From NCBI RefSeq assembly GCF_937926365.1, contig NZ_CALAOH010000235.1:1-40089 (forward strand): a stretch of 40,089 bases of DNA. The letters are read 5' to 3'. The position numbers and the translations under genes are program-made. The first letter of the stretch is position 1, and each line of letters begins with the position of its first letter. The notes below the pieces were generated by a model, which saw nothing but the letters and a program-made list of their open reading frames with translations, ran no database searches and was not told where the DNA came from. Origin of the DNA: an uncultured Azohydromonas sp. (GTDB taxonomy: Bacteria > Pseudomonadota > Gammaproteobacteria > Burkholderiales > Burkholderiaceae_C). Below, piece after piece: positions 9,805-16,654 of this stretch.

Positions 9805-10710
9805 CTATTCCTCGTCGTTGGCCGCTGGCACCGCGCCGCGCTCGCTGAAGTTGGCGTAGCCGGCGCGTCCCAGCGCGGGCGCCGCGGCGGCCAGCGCCAC
9901 CGAGCGGCGCAGCAACTCGTGGGCGTCCTTGCCGTCCTCCGGGCTCAGGCTGATGCCCATGGCCACGCCCACCGCCACGGCCTCGCCCTGCAAGCTGAAA
10001 GGACGCTGCAGCGCGGCGACGAGCTTGTCGGCAACCTTGCGCGCGTCGCCCGGGGCGTCGATCCAGGCCAGCAGCACGGCGAAGCTGTCGGCGCCGATGG
10101 AGGCCACCACGTCGCTGGCGCGCAGCCCGGCGCGCAGCCGCACCGCCACCTTGCGCCGCAGCACGTGGGCCGACTCGCCGCCCAGCCGCGCCTGCACGGT
10201 GGCGAAGCCCTCCACGCGCACGGCCAGCAGCGCCATCGGCGCGGGCTCGCGCTCGCGCAGCGCCAGCAGGTGGCTGACATGCTCGATGAGCTGCGCGTGG
10301 TTGGGCAACCCGGTGGCGACGTCGGTGGCCCAGGCGCCGCGCTCGGCGCGCTGGATCCGTTTGCGCTCCACGCCCAGCCGCAGCGCGCGCGCCACCTCGC
10401 CGGCCGGCGCGTTCAGCGGCAGCAGGTCCTGCACGCCGCGGCGCACCAGCGCCAAGCCGTCCACGGGCCATGCCAGGCTCACCACCAGCGCGCAGTCCAG
10501 CACCGTGGGCGACAGCGAGGGCCAGTGCAGCAGCGCCTGCAGCGCTGCCGCGTTGGGCAGCGCCACCCACAGCGCATCGGCCGGGGCCTGCTGCAGCAGG
10601 ATGGCGGCCGTATCCAGGTCGTCGCAGGGCTGGAGCTGGAAGTCGCCCCAGCCGGTGGCTTCCAGCATGGGCGGCTGGGCGCCGACAGCGATCACGCGCA
10701 AGGGATTCAT
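9805..10710 (-). CDS. Degenerate GGDEF-domain protein with receiver-like N-terminus
   Basis: 301 residues. The C-terminal half (from about 128) aligns by eye with GGDEF diguanylate cyclase domains: it opens with DVATGLPNHAQL and contains the hairpin region VVASIGADSFAVLL. The catalytic GG[D/E]EF loop is replaced by GADSF (206-210), so cyclase activity is unlikely, and no RxxD inhibitory site is evident. The N-terminal 110 residues resemble a response-regulator receiver fold (RVIAVGAQ..., VVSLAWPVDGLALVRRGVQD) without an obvious phospho-acceptor Asp. It may be a c-di-GMP or GTP sensor or a scaffold. The start at 10708-10710 has a strong GGAGGAGG site; an alternative start 12 codons upstream lacks one. 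It lies downstream of tRNA-Gly on the same strand, separated by a terminator. Confidence 0.8.
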   Translation of the reverse strand: MNPLRVIAVGAQPPMLEATGWGDFQLQPCDDLDTAAILLQQAPADALWVALPNAAALQALLHWPSLSPTVLDCALVVSLAWPVDGLALVRRGVQDLLPLNAPAGEVARALRLGVERKRIQRAERGAWATDVATGLPNHAQLIEHVSHLLALREREPAPMALLAVRVEGFATVQARLGGESAHVLRRKVAVRLRAGLRASDVVASIGADSFAVLLAWIDAPGDARKVADKLVAALQRPFSLQGEAVAVGVAMGISLSPEDGKDAHELLRRSVALAAAAPALGRAGYANFSERGAVPAANDEE

Positions 10711-10759
10711 GGCGGCCTCCTCCAGGCGCTGGCATATGCGCCGCATGGTACGACCGCCG

Positions 10760-10793
10760 AAAAAACGACCAGGGCCGCACGAGGCGGCCCTGG
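10760..10793 (-). terminator. Terminator of tRNA-Gly
   Basis: Arms at 10769-10778 (CCAGGGCCGC) and 10784-10793 (GCGGCCCTGG) form a 10-bp stem; on the minus strand it is followed by TCGTTTTTT. It lies 14 nt after the tRNA CCA end. Confidence 0.85.
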
Positions 10794-10807
10794 AAGGAGT
10801 GGTTCTC

Positions 10808-10882
10808 TGGAGCGGGCGAAGGGAGTCGAACCCTCGTCTTTGGCTTGGGAAGCCAAGGTAATAGCCGTTATACGACGCCCGC
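10808..10882 (-). tRNA. tRNA-Gly, anticodon CCC
   Basis: 75-nt cloverleaf including an encoded CCA. The acceptor stem is GCGGGCG (from 10882) paired with CGCCCGC (10812-10818), then T-CCA. The anticodon arm is CTTGGC-TTCCCAA-GCCAAG, giving anticodon CCC for GGG codons. The T-arm contains GGTTCGACTCCC. A TATAAT box is 10 nt upstream. Confidence 0.95.
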
Positions 10883-10892
10883 GAAGCCTCGC

Positions 10893-10898
10893 ATTATA
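10893..10898 (-). promoter_or_regulatory. -10 box of tRNA-Gly promoter
   Basis: TATAAT on the minus strand, ending 10 nt before the tRNA 5' end. The -35 position carries GCGAAA, a poor match. Confidence 0.55.
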
Positions 10899-10921
10899 AG
10901 CACCGGGATCGGGGCTTTCGC

Positions 10922-10958
10922 CCCGGCCGGCGCCTCTTTCCGTCCCGCGCCGGCCGGG
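10922..10958. repeat. 12-bp inverted repeat upstream of tRNA-Gly and trmB
   Basis: CCCGGCCGGCGC (10922-10933) and its exact reverse complement (10947-10958) are separated by 13 nt, between the tRNA-Gly promoter (minus) and trmB (plus). Function unknown; it could be a hairpin in a trmB leader only if transcription starts upstream. Confidence 0.5.
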
Positions 10959-11034
10959 TGTGGCGCGCACGGCACAATGCGGCCCCTTTTGGCGCCGCCT
11001 TCCGTCCGCGGCGCGCTTCATCCCGCTTTCCGCC

Positions 11035-11745
11035 ATGACGACCGACGACGCCTCCGCCCCGACGCCCTCCACCCCAACGCGCGAGCGCGCCATCCGCAGC
11101 TACGTGCTGCGCGCCGGCCGCATGGGCACGGGCCAGCAGCGCGCGCTGTCCGAGCTGGGCCCGCGCTTCGTGCTGCCCTACCAGGACACGCCGCTGGACC
11201 CCTCCGCCGTGTTCGGCCGCCAGGCGCCGCTGGTGCTGGAGATCGGCTTCGGCATGGGCGACGCCACGGCGCAAATCGCCGCCAAGCTGCCGGACCACGA
11301 CTTCATCGGCGTGGAGGTGCACACCCCCGGCGTGGGCGCGCTGCTCAAGCGCATCGGCGAGCAGGAGCTCACGAACCTGCGCATCGTCCAGCACGACGCG
11401 GTGCCGGTGCTGGAACACATGGTCGCGCCCGCCTCGCTGGCCGGCGTGCACGTCTTCTTCCCCGACCCCTGGCACAAGAAGAAGCACAACAAGCGTCGCC
11501 TGATCCAGTCGCCCTTCGTGGCCAAGCTCGTCACGCGGCTGGCCCCCGGCGGCTACCTGCACTGCGCCACCGACTGGCAGCCCTACGCCGAGCAGATGCT
11601 GGAGGTGCTCTCCGCCGAACCGGCGCTGTGCAACACCGCCGAAGGCTACGCGCCGCGCCCCGACTACCGGCCGCTGACCAAGTTCGAGGCCCGCGGCTTG
11701 CGCCTGGGCCACGGCGTGTGGGACCTGGTGTTCAGGAAGCGCTGA
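11035..11745 (+). CDS. trmB: tRNA (guanine-N7-)-methyltransferase
   Basis: Methylates N7 of G46 in the variable loop of tRNAs using S-adenosylmethionine. 236 residues. The SAM-binding motif is LVLEIGFGMGDATAQIA, and the family hallmarks VFFPDPWHKKKHNKRRL and CATDWQPYAEQM follow, with the GVEVHTPGVG motif between. The start is MTTDDASAP at 11035; an earlier in-frame start would add an Arg/Pro-rich extension with no conservation and no better ribosome site. The ATG has no clear Shine-Dalgarno. It lies beside tRNA-Gly on the opposite strand, probably by chance. Confidence 0.95.
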   Translation: MTTDDASAPTPSTPTRERAIRSYVLRAGRMGTGQQRALSELGPRFVLPYQDTPLDPSAVFGRQAPLVLEIGFGMGDATAQIAAKLPDHDFIGVEVHTPGVGALLKRIGEQELTNLRIVQHDAVPVLEHMVAPASLAGVHVFFPDPWHKKKHNKRRLIQSPFVAKLVTRLAPGGYLHCATDWQPYAEQMLEVLSAEPALCNTAEGYAPRPDYRPLTKFEARGLRLGHGVWDLVFRKR

Positions 11746-11754
11746 AGTCCCTTC

Positions 11755-11831
11755 CCCGTTCGCCCTGAGCCCGTCGAAGGGCCTGCAGGCTGACCAGCCA
11801 CGAGGGCTTCGACAGGCTCAGCCCGAACGGG
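11755..11831. repeat. REP-like imperfect inverted repeat (CGTTCG...CTGAGCC type)
   Basis: Left arm 11755-11782 and right arm 11802-11831 are inverted copies with scattered mismatches (shared blocks CCCGTTCG, CTGAGCC and GTCGAAG). This is the dispersed GTCGAAG-type element known from many Proteobacteria. It lies between the convergent trmB and glutathione S-transferase genes and may act as a bidirectional terminator. It is a different family from the repeat at 1901-2015. Confidence 0.75.
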
Positions 11832-11844
11832 TTGCTTCCGGATC

Positions 11845-12522
11845 TCAGGCGCGCGAGGCGCGGTAGGGCTCCTCGAAGTCCAGGAAGTCCTGCTCGGCCA
11901 GCGCGTCCTGCACCCAGGCCGCGACGCCGGGCGAGGCCCACACGCGGGCCATGTAGTCGGCCACGTCCTGCGGCACCGGCAGCGCGTAGGTCTTCAGCCG
12001 GCTCACCACGGGCGCGTAGTAGGCGTCCGCCGCCGAGAACTCGCCGAACAGGAAGGGGCCGCCGCTGGCGCGCAGCGCGTCCTGCCACATCGCCACGATG
12101 CGCGCCACGTCGCGCTGCACGGCCGCGTCGGCCATCGCCTGCGCGCCCGCCTCTGGCAGCTGCGCCTCGATGTTCATCCCGCACTTGCTGCGCAGTGCAC
12201 CGAAGCCGGCGTGCATCTCGGCGCAGATCGAGCGCGCGCGGGCGCGCGTCTTCGGGTCGCGCGGCCAGATCGCGTGCTCGGGGCAGCGGTCGGCCAGGTA
12301 CTCGGCAATCGCCAGCGTGTCCCAGACCGCGAAATCGCCGTCCATCAGCACCGGCACCTTGCCCACGGGTGTGAAGGCGGCGAGCTGCCGGTAGAAGTCC
12401 GAGCCCGGCGTGAAGTCGAACCGCAGCTTCACCTCCTCGAACGGAATGCCGAAGTGCTTCATCAGCACCCAGGGCCGCATGGACCAGGAGGAGTAGTTCT
12501 TGTTGCCGATCACCAGACGCAT
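11845..12522 (-). CDS. Glutathione S-transferase family protein
   Basis: 225 residues with the N-terminal thioredoxin-like domain (MRLVIGNKNYSSWSMRPWVL, FTPVGKVPVLMDGD, VWDTLAIAEYLAD) and an all-helical C-terminal domain from about residue 90. The Ser/Tyr near residues 10-12 could activate glutathione, as in YfcF-like or zeta-like GSTs. The exact subclass and substrate cannot be told from sequence alone. Start at 12520-12522 is set by AAGGAG about 7 nt upstream; the frame continues further upstream into uppP without a conserved protein. It is last in a minus-strand run DUF1439-uppP-GST, 34 bp after uppP. Confidence 0.88.
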   Translation of the reverse strand: MRLVIGNKNYSSWSMRPWVLMKHFGIPFEEVKLRFDFTPGSDFYRQLAAFTPVGKVPVLMDGDFAVWDTLAIAEYLADRCPEHAIWPRDPKTRARARSICAEMHAGFGALRSKCGMNIEAQLPEAGAQAMADAAVQRDVARIVAMWQDALRASGGPFLFGEFSAADAYYAPVVSRLKTYALPVPQDVADYMARVWASPGVAAWVQDALAEQDFLDFEEPYRASRA

Positions 12523-12556
12523 CTCGGAACTCCTTCGTCGTTGAAAAGCCTGCGGG

Positions 12557-13417
12557 TCAGTCCACCCACTCGACCCAGCCCGTGTAGGCCGTGACCAGCA
12601 CGATGGCACCGAAGACGAGGCGGTACCAGGCGAAGGGCACGAAGTCGTGCGTGGAGACGTAGCGGATGAGCCAGCGGATGCACAGCAGCGCGCTCGCGAA
12701 GGCCACCACCGTGCCCACCGCGAACATCGGCAGGTCATGCAGGTAGAGCGCATCGCGCTGCTTCCACACCGAGTACGCGCCCGCGCCCATCAGCGTCGGG
12801 ATGCCCAGGTAGAAGCTGAATTCGGTGGCGGCCTTGCGCGAGAAGCCCAGCAGCATCGCGCCCATGATGGTGGCGCCGGAGCGGCTGGTGCCGGGGATCA
12901 GCGCCAGGCACTGCAGCAGCCCGACCTTGAGCGCGTCCAGTCCGCTCATCTGGTCCACCGTCTCCACGCGCGCCAGGCGCTCGCCCTCGGTGTCGGACTG
13001 GCCGTAGCGGGCGCGGTGGATGCGCTCGATCCACAGGATCAGCAGCGCGCCCACGATGAAGGCCATCGCCACCGGCACGGGCTTGAACAGGTGTGCCTTG
13101 ATGGTCTTGCCCAGCGCCAGCCCCAGCACCACCGCCGGGATGAAGGCCACCACCACGTTGAGCGCGAAACGGCGCGCCACGGGGTCGCCGCTGCCCAGCC
13201 CGCGCACCGTGCCCAGCAGCCGCTGGCGGTACTCCCAGATCACGGCGAACATGGCGCCGGTCTGGATCGCGATCTCGAACACCTTGGCCGTCTCGCCGCC
13301 GAAGTTCAGCAGCGAACCGGCCAGGATCAGGTGCCCGGTGGAAGAAATCGGCAGGAACTCCGTCAGACCCTCGACCACGCCCATCACGGCGGCCTTCAAC
13401 AGCAGCATCCAGTCCAC
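12557..13417 (-). CDS. uppP: Undecaprenyl-diphosphatase
   Basis: Integral membrane phosphatase that turns undecaprenyl pyrophosphate into undecaprenyl phosphate, recycling the carrier for peptidoglycan and O-antigen; it also gives bacitracin tolerance. 286 residues with several membrane segments. Both signature motifs are present: EGLTEFLPISSTGH near the N-terminus and PGTSRSGATI in the middle. I chose a GTG start at 13415-13417 (V-D-W-M-L-L-L...), because GGAG sits about 6 nt before it; the ATG three codons later is the alternative. About 77 bp downstream of the DUF1439 lipoprotein gene. A small stem (13471-13488) lies in that gap without a T tract. Confidence 0.95.
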   Translation of the reverse strand: MDWMLLLKAAVMGVVEGLTEFLPISSTGHLILAGSLLNFGGETAKVFEIAIQTGAMFAVIWEYRQRLLGTVRGLGSGDPVARRFALNVVVAFIPAVVLGLALGKTIKAHLFKPVPVAMAFIVGALLILWIERIHRARYGQSDTEGERLARVETVDQMSGLDALKVGLLQCLALIPGTSRSGATIMGAMLLGFSRKAATEFSFYLGIPTLMGAGAYSVWKQRDALYLHDLPMFAVGTVVAFASALLCIRWLIRYVSTHDFVPFAWYRLVFGAIVLVTAYTGWVEWVD

Positions 13418-13494
13418 GTCAGCTCCGCTCAGCGCAAAGCCGGTGATGTTAGCCGCCGGCTGTGGCGCGCCCGCGACGGTTGTCGCGGCAACGG

Positions 13495-14064
13495 TCAGCG
13501 TGTGGACACGGACGTGAACTGCACCACGAGCCCCTGCTCGGTGACGTCGATGGGCCCTACGCCCAGCCCCGCGCGCTGCAGCCGCCGGCGCTGCTCCTCG
13601 GGCATCTGCCACAGCGCCAGGCCTTCAAGCAGTTGCTCCGCCAGCAGCCGGCCCACGCGCTGCGATGAGGCCGGCAACCCGCGCGGCAGGGTGTCGAAGT
13701 CCAGCCGCTGCACGCGCACCTGCGACAGGCGCAGCGTGGCGTCCTGCGCCTCCCAGCGCAGCGCGCCGTCGAAGCCGATGCGCCCGGCATAGTTGGAGTC
13801 GAACAGCCGCTCGCGCAACTGCAGCGCGAAGTCGCAGGCCAGGCGGTTCTGCTCAGGCAGCAGCGCCACCCGCGGCGCGCTCAGCGTGAGGTCCAGCACC
13901 TCCAGCACCCGCTGCGTGCGCGGAAAGCGCCGCGCCAGGCGCTCGTCGAGCTCGGATTGCGACAGGGTGAGCTGCGAGGGCAGCCCGAGGCTGCCGCAGC
14001 CCACCAGCGCGAGGCCCAGCGGCGCGAGGCCTGAGAGCAGCAAACGGCGGCGCGAGAGGGTCAT
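13495..14064 (-). CDS. DUF1439-type lipoprotein (YceB-like)
   Basis: 189-residue predicted lipoprotein. The N-terminus is MTLSRRRLLLSGLAPLGLALVGCG, with a lipobox LVGC (Cys23) after a hydrophobic core; the double-Arg start also resembles a Tat signal. The rest (LTLSQSELDERLARRFPRTQ, LSAPRVALLPEQNRLACDF) matches DUF1439 proteins such as E. coli YceB, whose role is not established. Residue after Cys is Gly, compatible with outer-membrane sorting. The ATG at 14062-14064 lacks a Shine-Dalgarno and stands 6 nt after a TAGAAT box, so the mRNA may be leaderless. First of a run with uppP and the GST. Confidence 0.82.
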   Translation of the reverse strand: MTLSRRRLLLSGLAPLGLALVGCGSLGLPSQLTLSQSELDERLARRFPRTQRVLEVLDLTLSAPRVALLPEQNRLACDFALQLRERLFDSNYAGRIGFDGALRWEAQDATLRLSQVRVQRLDFDTLPRGLPASSQRVGRLLAEQLLEGLALWQMPEEQRRRLQRAGLGVGPIDVTEQGLVVQFTSVSTR

Positions 14065-14070
14065 GGAGAA

Positions 14071-14076
14071 ATTCTA
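14071..14076 (-). promoter_or_regulatory. Candidate -10 box of the DUF1439 lipoprotein gene
   Basis: TAGAAT on the minus strand ending 6 nt before the ATG. Transcription 6-7 nt downstream would begin at or next to the start codon. No convincing -35. Confidence 0.35.
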
Positions 14077-14133
14077 GGCAGTCGCGCGCAACGCTTCTGG
14101 CGCCGCCGCAAGCCCCATGACACGGGGGCCGCC

Positions 14134-14139
14134 TAGAAT
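14134..14139 (+). promoter_or_regulatory. Candidate -10 box of pcm
   Basis: TAGAAT in GCCTAGAATCC, 37 nt before the pcm ATG, divergent from the similar box at 14071-14076. The -35 region is weak. Confidence 0.35.
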
Positions 14140-14176
14140 CCGCGCCGTCGATTCACGCCGTCTCACCCACACAACC

Positions 14177-14842
14177 ATGAACGTCGAACAAGCCCGCTTC
14201 AACATGATCGAGCAGCAGATCCGCCCCTGGGATGTGCTGGATTCGGAAGTGCTCACGCTGCTGGGCGTGGTGAAGCGCGAGGATTTCGTGCCCACGTCGC
14301 AGCGGGCCCTGGCCTTCGTGGACATGATGGTGCCGCTGCGCGAAGGCGGCGCCGCCGGCCAATGCATGCTCGAACCCAAGGTCGAAGCCCGGCTGCTGCA
14401 GGAGCTGCGGCTGCAGCGCCACGAGAAGGTGCTGGAAGTCGGGGCCGGCTCGGGCTACATGGCCGCGCTGCTGGCGCACCGCGCGCAGCAGGTGTTCACG
14501 CTGGAGATCGTCCCGGAGCTGGTGGATCTGGCCCAGGCCAACCTCAAGCGCGCCGGCGTGACCAACGCCACCGTGCGCAAGGCCGACGGCTCGCAGGGCC
14601 TGCCCGGCGAGGCGCCCTTCGACGCCATCGTGCTGTCGGGCTCGGTGGCCTCGGTGCCACAGGCGCTGCTGGAGCAGCTCAAGATCGGCGGCCGCCTGGT
14701 GGCCATCGTGGGCCAGGAGCCGATGATGCGAGCCACGCTCATCACCCGCACTGGCGAGCGTGAGTTCGGCGAGGTGTACCTCTTCGACACCGTCGCGCCG
14801 CGCCTGCTCAAGTTCCCCGAGCCGCCGCGCTTCGCTTTCTGA
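14177..14842 (+). CDS. pcm: Protein-L-isoaspartate O-methyltransferase family protein
   Basis: Methylates L-isoaspartyl residues in aged proteins, starting their repair, with S-adenosylmethionine as donor. 221 residues. N-terminal NMIEQQIRPWDVLDSEVLTL and VKREDFVPTSQR resemble the PCMT substrate region; the SAM motif is VLEVGAGSGYMAALLAHRA, followed by the acidic TLEIVPELVDLA. The MLEP/KVEARLL segment aligns with the PCMT active-site loop but the usual S-rich motif is altered, so true isoaspartyl repair is probable rather than proven; such paralogues upstream of tolC are common in this group. 15 bp ahead of the rhodanese gene, likely co-transcribed. Confidence 0.82.
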   Translation: MNVEQARFNMIEQQIRPWDVLDSEVLTLLGVVKREDFVPTSQRALAFVDMMVPLREGGAAGQCMLEPKVEARLLQELRLQRHEKVLEVGAGSGYMAALLAHRAQQVFTLEIVPELVDLAQANLKRAGVTNATVRKADGSQGLPGEAPFDAIVLSGSVASVPQALLEQLKIGGRLVAIVGQEPMMRATLITRTGEREFGEVYLFDTVAPRLLKFPEPPRFAF

Positions 14843-14857
14843 GGCGCTGACCGAGCG

Positions 14858-15193
14858 ATGCCGCGCCTTCACGTCACCGAGCTGCAGGATTTCCTGCAGG
14901 CGCAGTCCGCGCGCGAGCCCGTGCTGCTGGACGTGCGCGAGCCCTGGGAGATCGAGCGCGCCGCGCTGCGCCTGCCGGGCACGCGCGCGCTGGACATTCC
15001 CATGGGCGAGCTGAGCTCGCGCCTGAACGAGTTGCCCGACGACGCGCCCATCGTGTGCCTGTGCCACCACGGCGTGCGCAGCGCCCACGTGGCGGCCTGG
15101 CTGGAACGCAACGGTTTCGACGAGGTCTGGGACGTGGTGGGCGGCATCGATGCCTGGTCGCTGGAGATGGACCGGGCGCTGCCGCGCTACTGA
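14858..15193 (+). CDS. Single-domain rhodanese-like sulfurtransferase
   Basis: 111-residue rhodanese domain of the GlpE/PspE size class, cytoplasmic (no signal peptide). The substrate strand VLLDVREPWEIE lies at 22-33 and the active loop CHHGVRS starts at Cys69; a second Cys67 is two residues before. The C-terminal VWDVVGGIDAWS is the usual closing strand. It would carry a persulfide on Cys69, but the sulfur donor and acceptor are unknown. Between pcm and tolC on the plus strand; the ribosome site before ATG 14858 is weak. Confidence 0.9.
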   Translation: MPRLHVTELQDFLQAQSAREPVLLDVREPWEIERAALRLPGTRALDIPMGELSSRLNELPDDAPIVCLCHHGVRSAHVAAWLERNGFDEVWDVVGGIDAWSLEMDRALPRY

Positions 15194-15282
15194 AACCCCG
15201 GGCGGCCGTGCCGCGCCCTGGCTGACAAGACAAGACTCCCGGGCCGCCCGGCGGCGGCCCGCCAACACTTCCCCTGCCCCAC

Positions 15283-16629
15283 ATGCCGTCTCCGAAGAAA
15301 CTCCGCCGACTGGTTGGCCTGCTGCTGGCACTGGCCGGCACGGCGCAAGCGCAGGGGCTGACCGAGCTGTACCAGGCCGCGCGTGGCTTCGACGCCGCCT
15401 ACCTCAGCGCGCGCGCGCTGGCCGAGTCGGCCCCGTACCGCGCGGCCCAGAGCAACGCGCTCAACCGCCCCAACATCGCCCTGGCCGGCAGCGCCACGCG
15501 CACCGACGGCAGCACGAGCAGCTCCTCGGGCGCCAGCTCCTCGCGCGACTCCAACGCCAAGCAGCTGGCGCTCAACGGCCGCCAGCCGCTGTTCAACCGC
15601 GCCAACGACGCCACCATCGCCCAGTCCCAGCGCAGCCTGGAGGGCTCGCTGGCGGAGCTGCAGGTGGCCGAGCAAGACCTGCTCGTGCGCGTGGCGCAGG
15701 CCTACTTCGACGTGCTGTCGGCGCAGGACACGCTGGGCACCACGCGCGCGAGCAAGAAGGCCATCGCCGAGCAGCTGGCCTCGGCCAAGCGCAACTTCGA
15801 GGTCGGCACCGCCACCGTCACCGACACGCGCGAGGCGCAGGCGCGCTACGACCTGGCCACGGCGCAGGAAATCGCGGCTGACAACGACCTGCGTACCAAG
15901 CGTGCCGCGCTGGACCAGCTCGTGGGCCGCAGTGGCGTGCAGCCGCTGCCGCTGCGCCAGCCGGTGCGGTTGCCGGCGGAGCTGGCGCCCGAGTCCGTCG
16001 AACCCTGGGTTGAGGCCAGCCGTGCGCTGCATCCGCAGGCGCAGCGCGCGCAGGCCGCGCTGGAAATTGCGCGGCTGGAAACCGAAAAGGCCCGCGCCGG
16101 CGCGCTGCCCACCGTGGACCTGGTGGGTTCGATCTCGCGCGGGAACACCAACGGCGAAGGCGTGCGCACGTCGCTGACCAACGGCACCACGCAGACGCGC
16201 AGCATCGGCGTGCAGCTCAACATGCCGCTGTACGCCGGCGGCTCGATCAGCAACCGCGTCGAGGAGACGCTGCGCCTGGAAGAGAAAGCGCGCAACGACC
16301 TCGAAGCCACGCAGCGCAGCATCGCGCTGCAGACGCGCCAGCTCTGGAGCGCGGTGCAGTCGGGCCGCGCGCAGGTCGGCGCGCTGGAGGCGGCGGAGAA
16401 CTCCAGCCGCCTGGCACTGGAGGCCACGCAGCTGGGCTACCGCGTGGGCGTGCGCGTGAACCTGGACGTGCTCAACGCCCAGACCCAGCTCTACACCACG
16501 CAGCGCGACCTCTACCGCGCCCGCTACGACCTGCTGGTGGGCGCGCTGCGGCTGCGCCAGGCCGCGGGCCTGCTGGAGCCGGGTGACCTGGCGCCGGTGG
16601 AGGGGATGCTGGAGACGGCGGCGCCCTGA
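15283..16629 (+). CDS. tolC: TolC family outer-membrane efflux channel
   Basis: Trimeric outer-membrane channel and periplasmic tunnel for type I secretion and RND/ABC efflux. 448 residues. A Sec signal (MPSPKKLRRLVGLLLALAGT, then AQA before QG) precedes LTELYQAARGFDAAYLSARA, the typical TolC start. Two pseudo-repeats of coiled-coil helices follow, with the second marked by GVQLNMPLYAGGSISNRV and GYRVGVRVNLDVLNAQTQLY. It could pair with the RND adaptor at the left edge or others. It begins 89 bp after the rhodanese gene; a 10-bp inverted repeat (15198-15207 and 15242-15251) in that gap has no T tract. Converges on waaA. Confidence 0.95.
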   Translation: MPSPKKLRRLVGLLLALAGTAQAQGLTELYQAARGFDAAYLSARALAESAPYRAAQSNALNRPNIALAGSATRTDGSTSSSSGASSSRDSNAKQLALNGRQPLFNRANDATIAQSQRSLEGSLAELQVAEQDLLVRVAQAYFDVLSAQDTLGTTRASKKAIAEQLASAKRNFEVGTATVTDTREAQARYDLATAQEIAADNDLRTKRAALDQLVGRSGVQPLPLRQPVRLPAELAPESVEPWVEASRALHPQAQRAQAALEIARLETEKARAGALPTVDLVGSISRGNTNGEGVRTSLTNGTTQTRSIGVQLNMPLYAGGSISNRVEETLRLEEKARNDLEATQRSIALQTRQLWSAVQSGRAQVGALEAAENSSRLALEATQLGYRVGVRVNLDVLNAQTQLYTTQRDLYRARYDLLVGALRLRQAAGLLEPGDLAPVEGMLETAAP

Positions 16630-16637
16630 CCGGACCT

Positions 16638-16654
16638 GGGGCGGACGCCGCCCC
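16638..16654. terminator. Short hairpin between convergent tolC and waaA
   Basis: GGGGCGG-ACG-CCGCCCC makes a 7-bp stem with a triloop exactly in the 25-bp gap between the two stop codons. No T tract on either strand, so its role as a terminator is uncertain. Confidence 0.35.

Noticed and set aside
15198..15251. 10-bp inverted repeat between the rhodanese gene and tolC as a terminator or riboswitch
   Set aside because: No T tract, a 34-nt loop, and no match to a known riboswitch; in such GC-rich DNA it may be chance.
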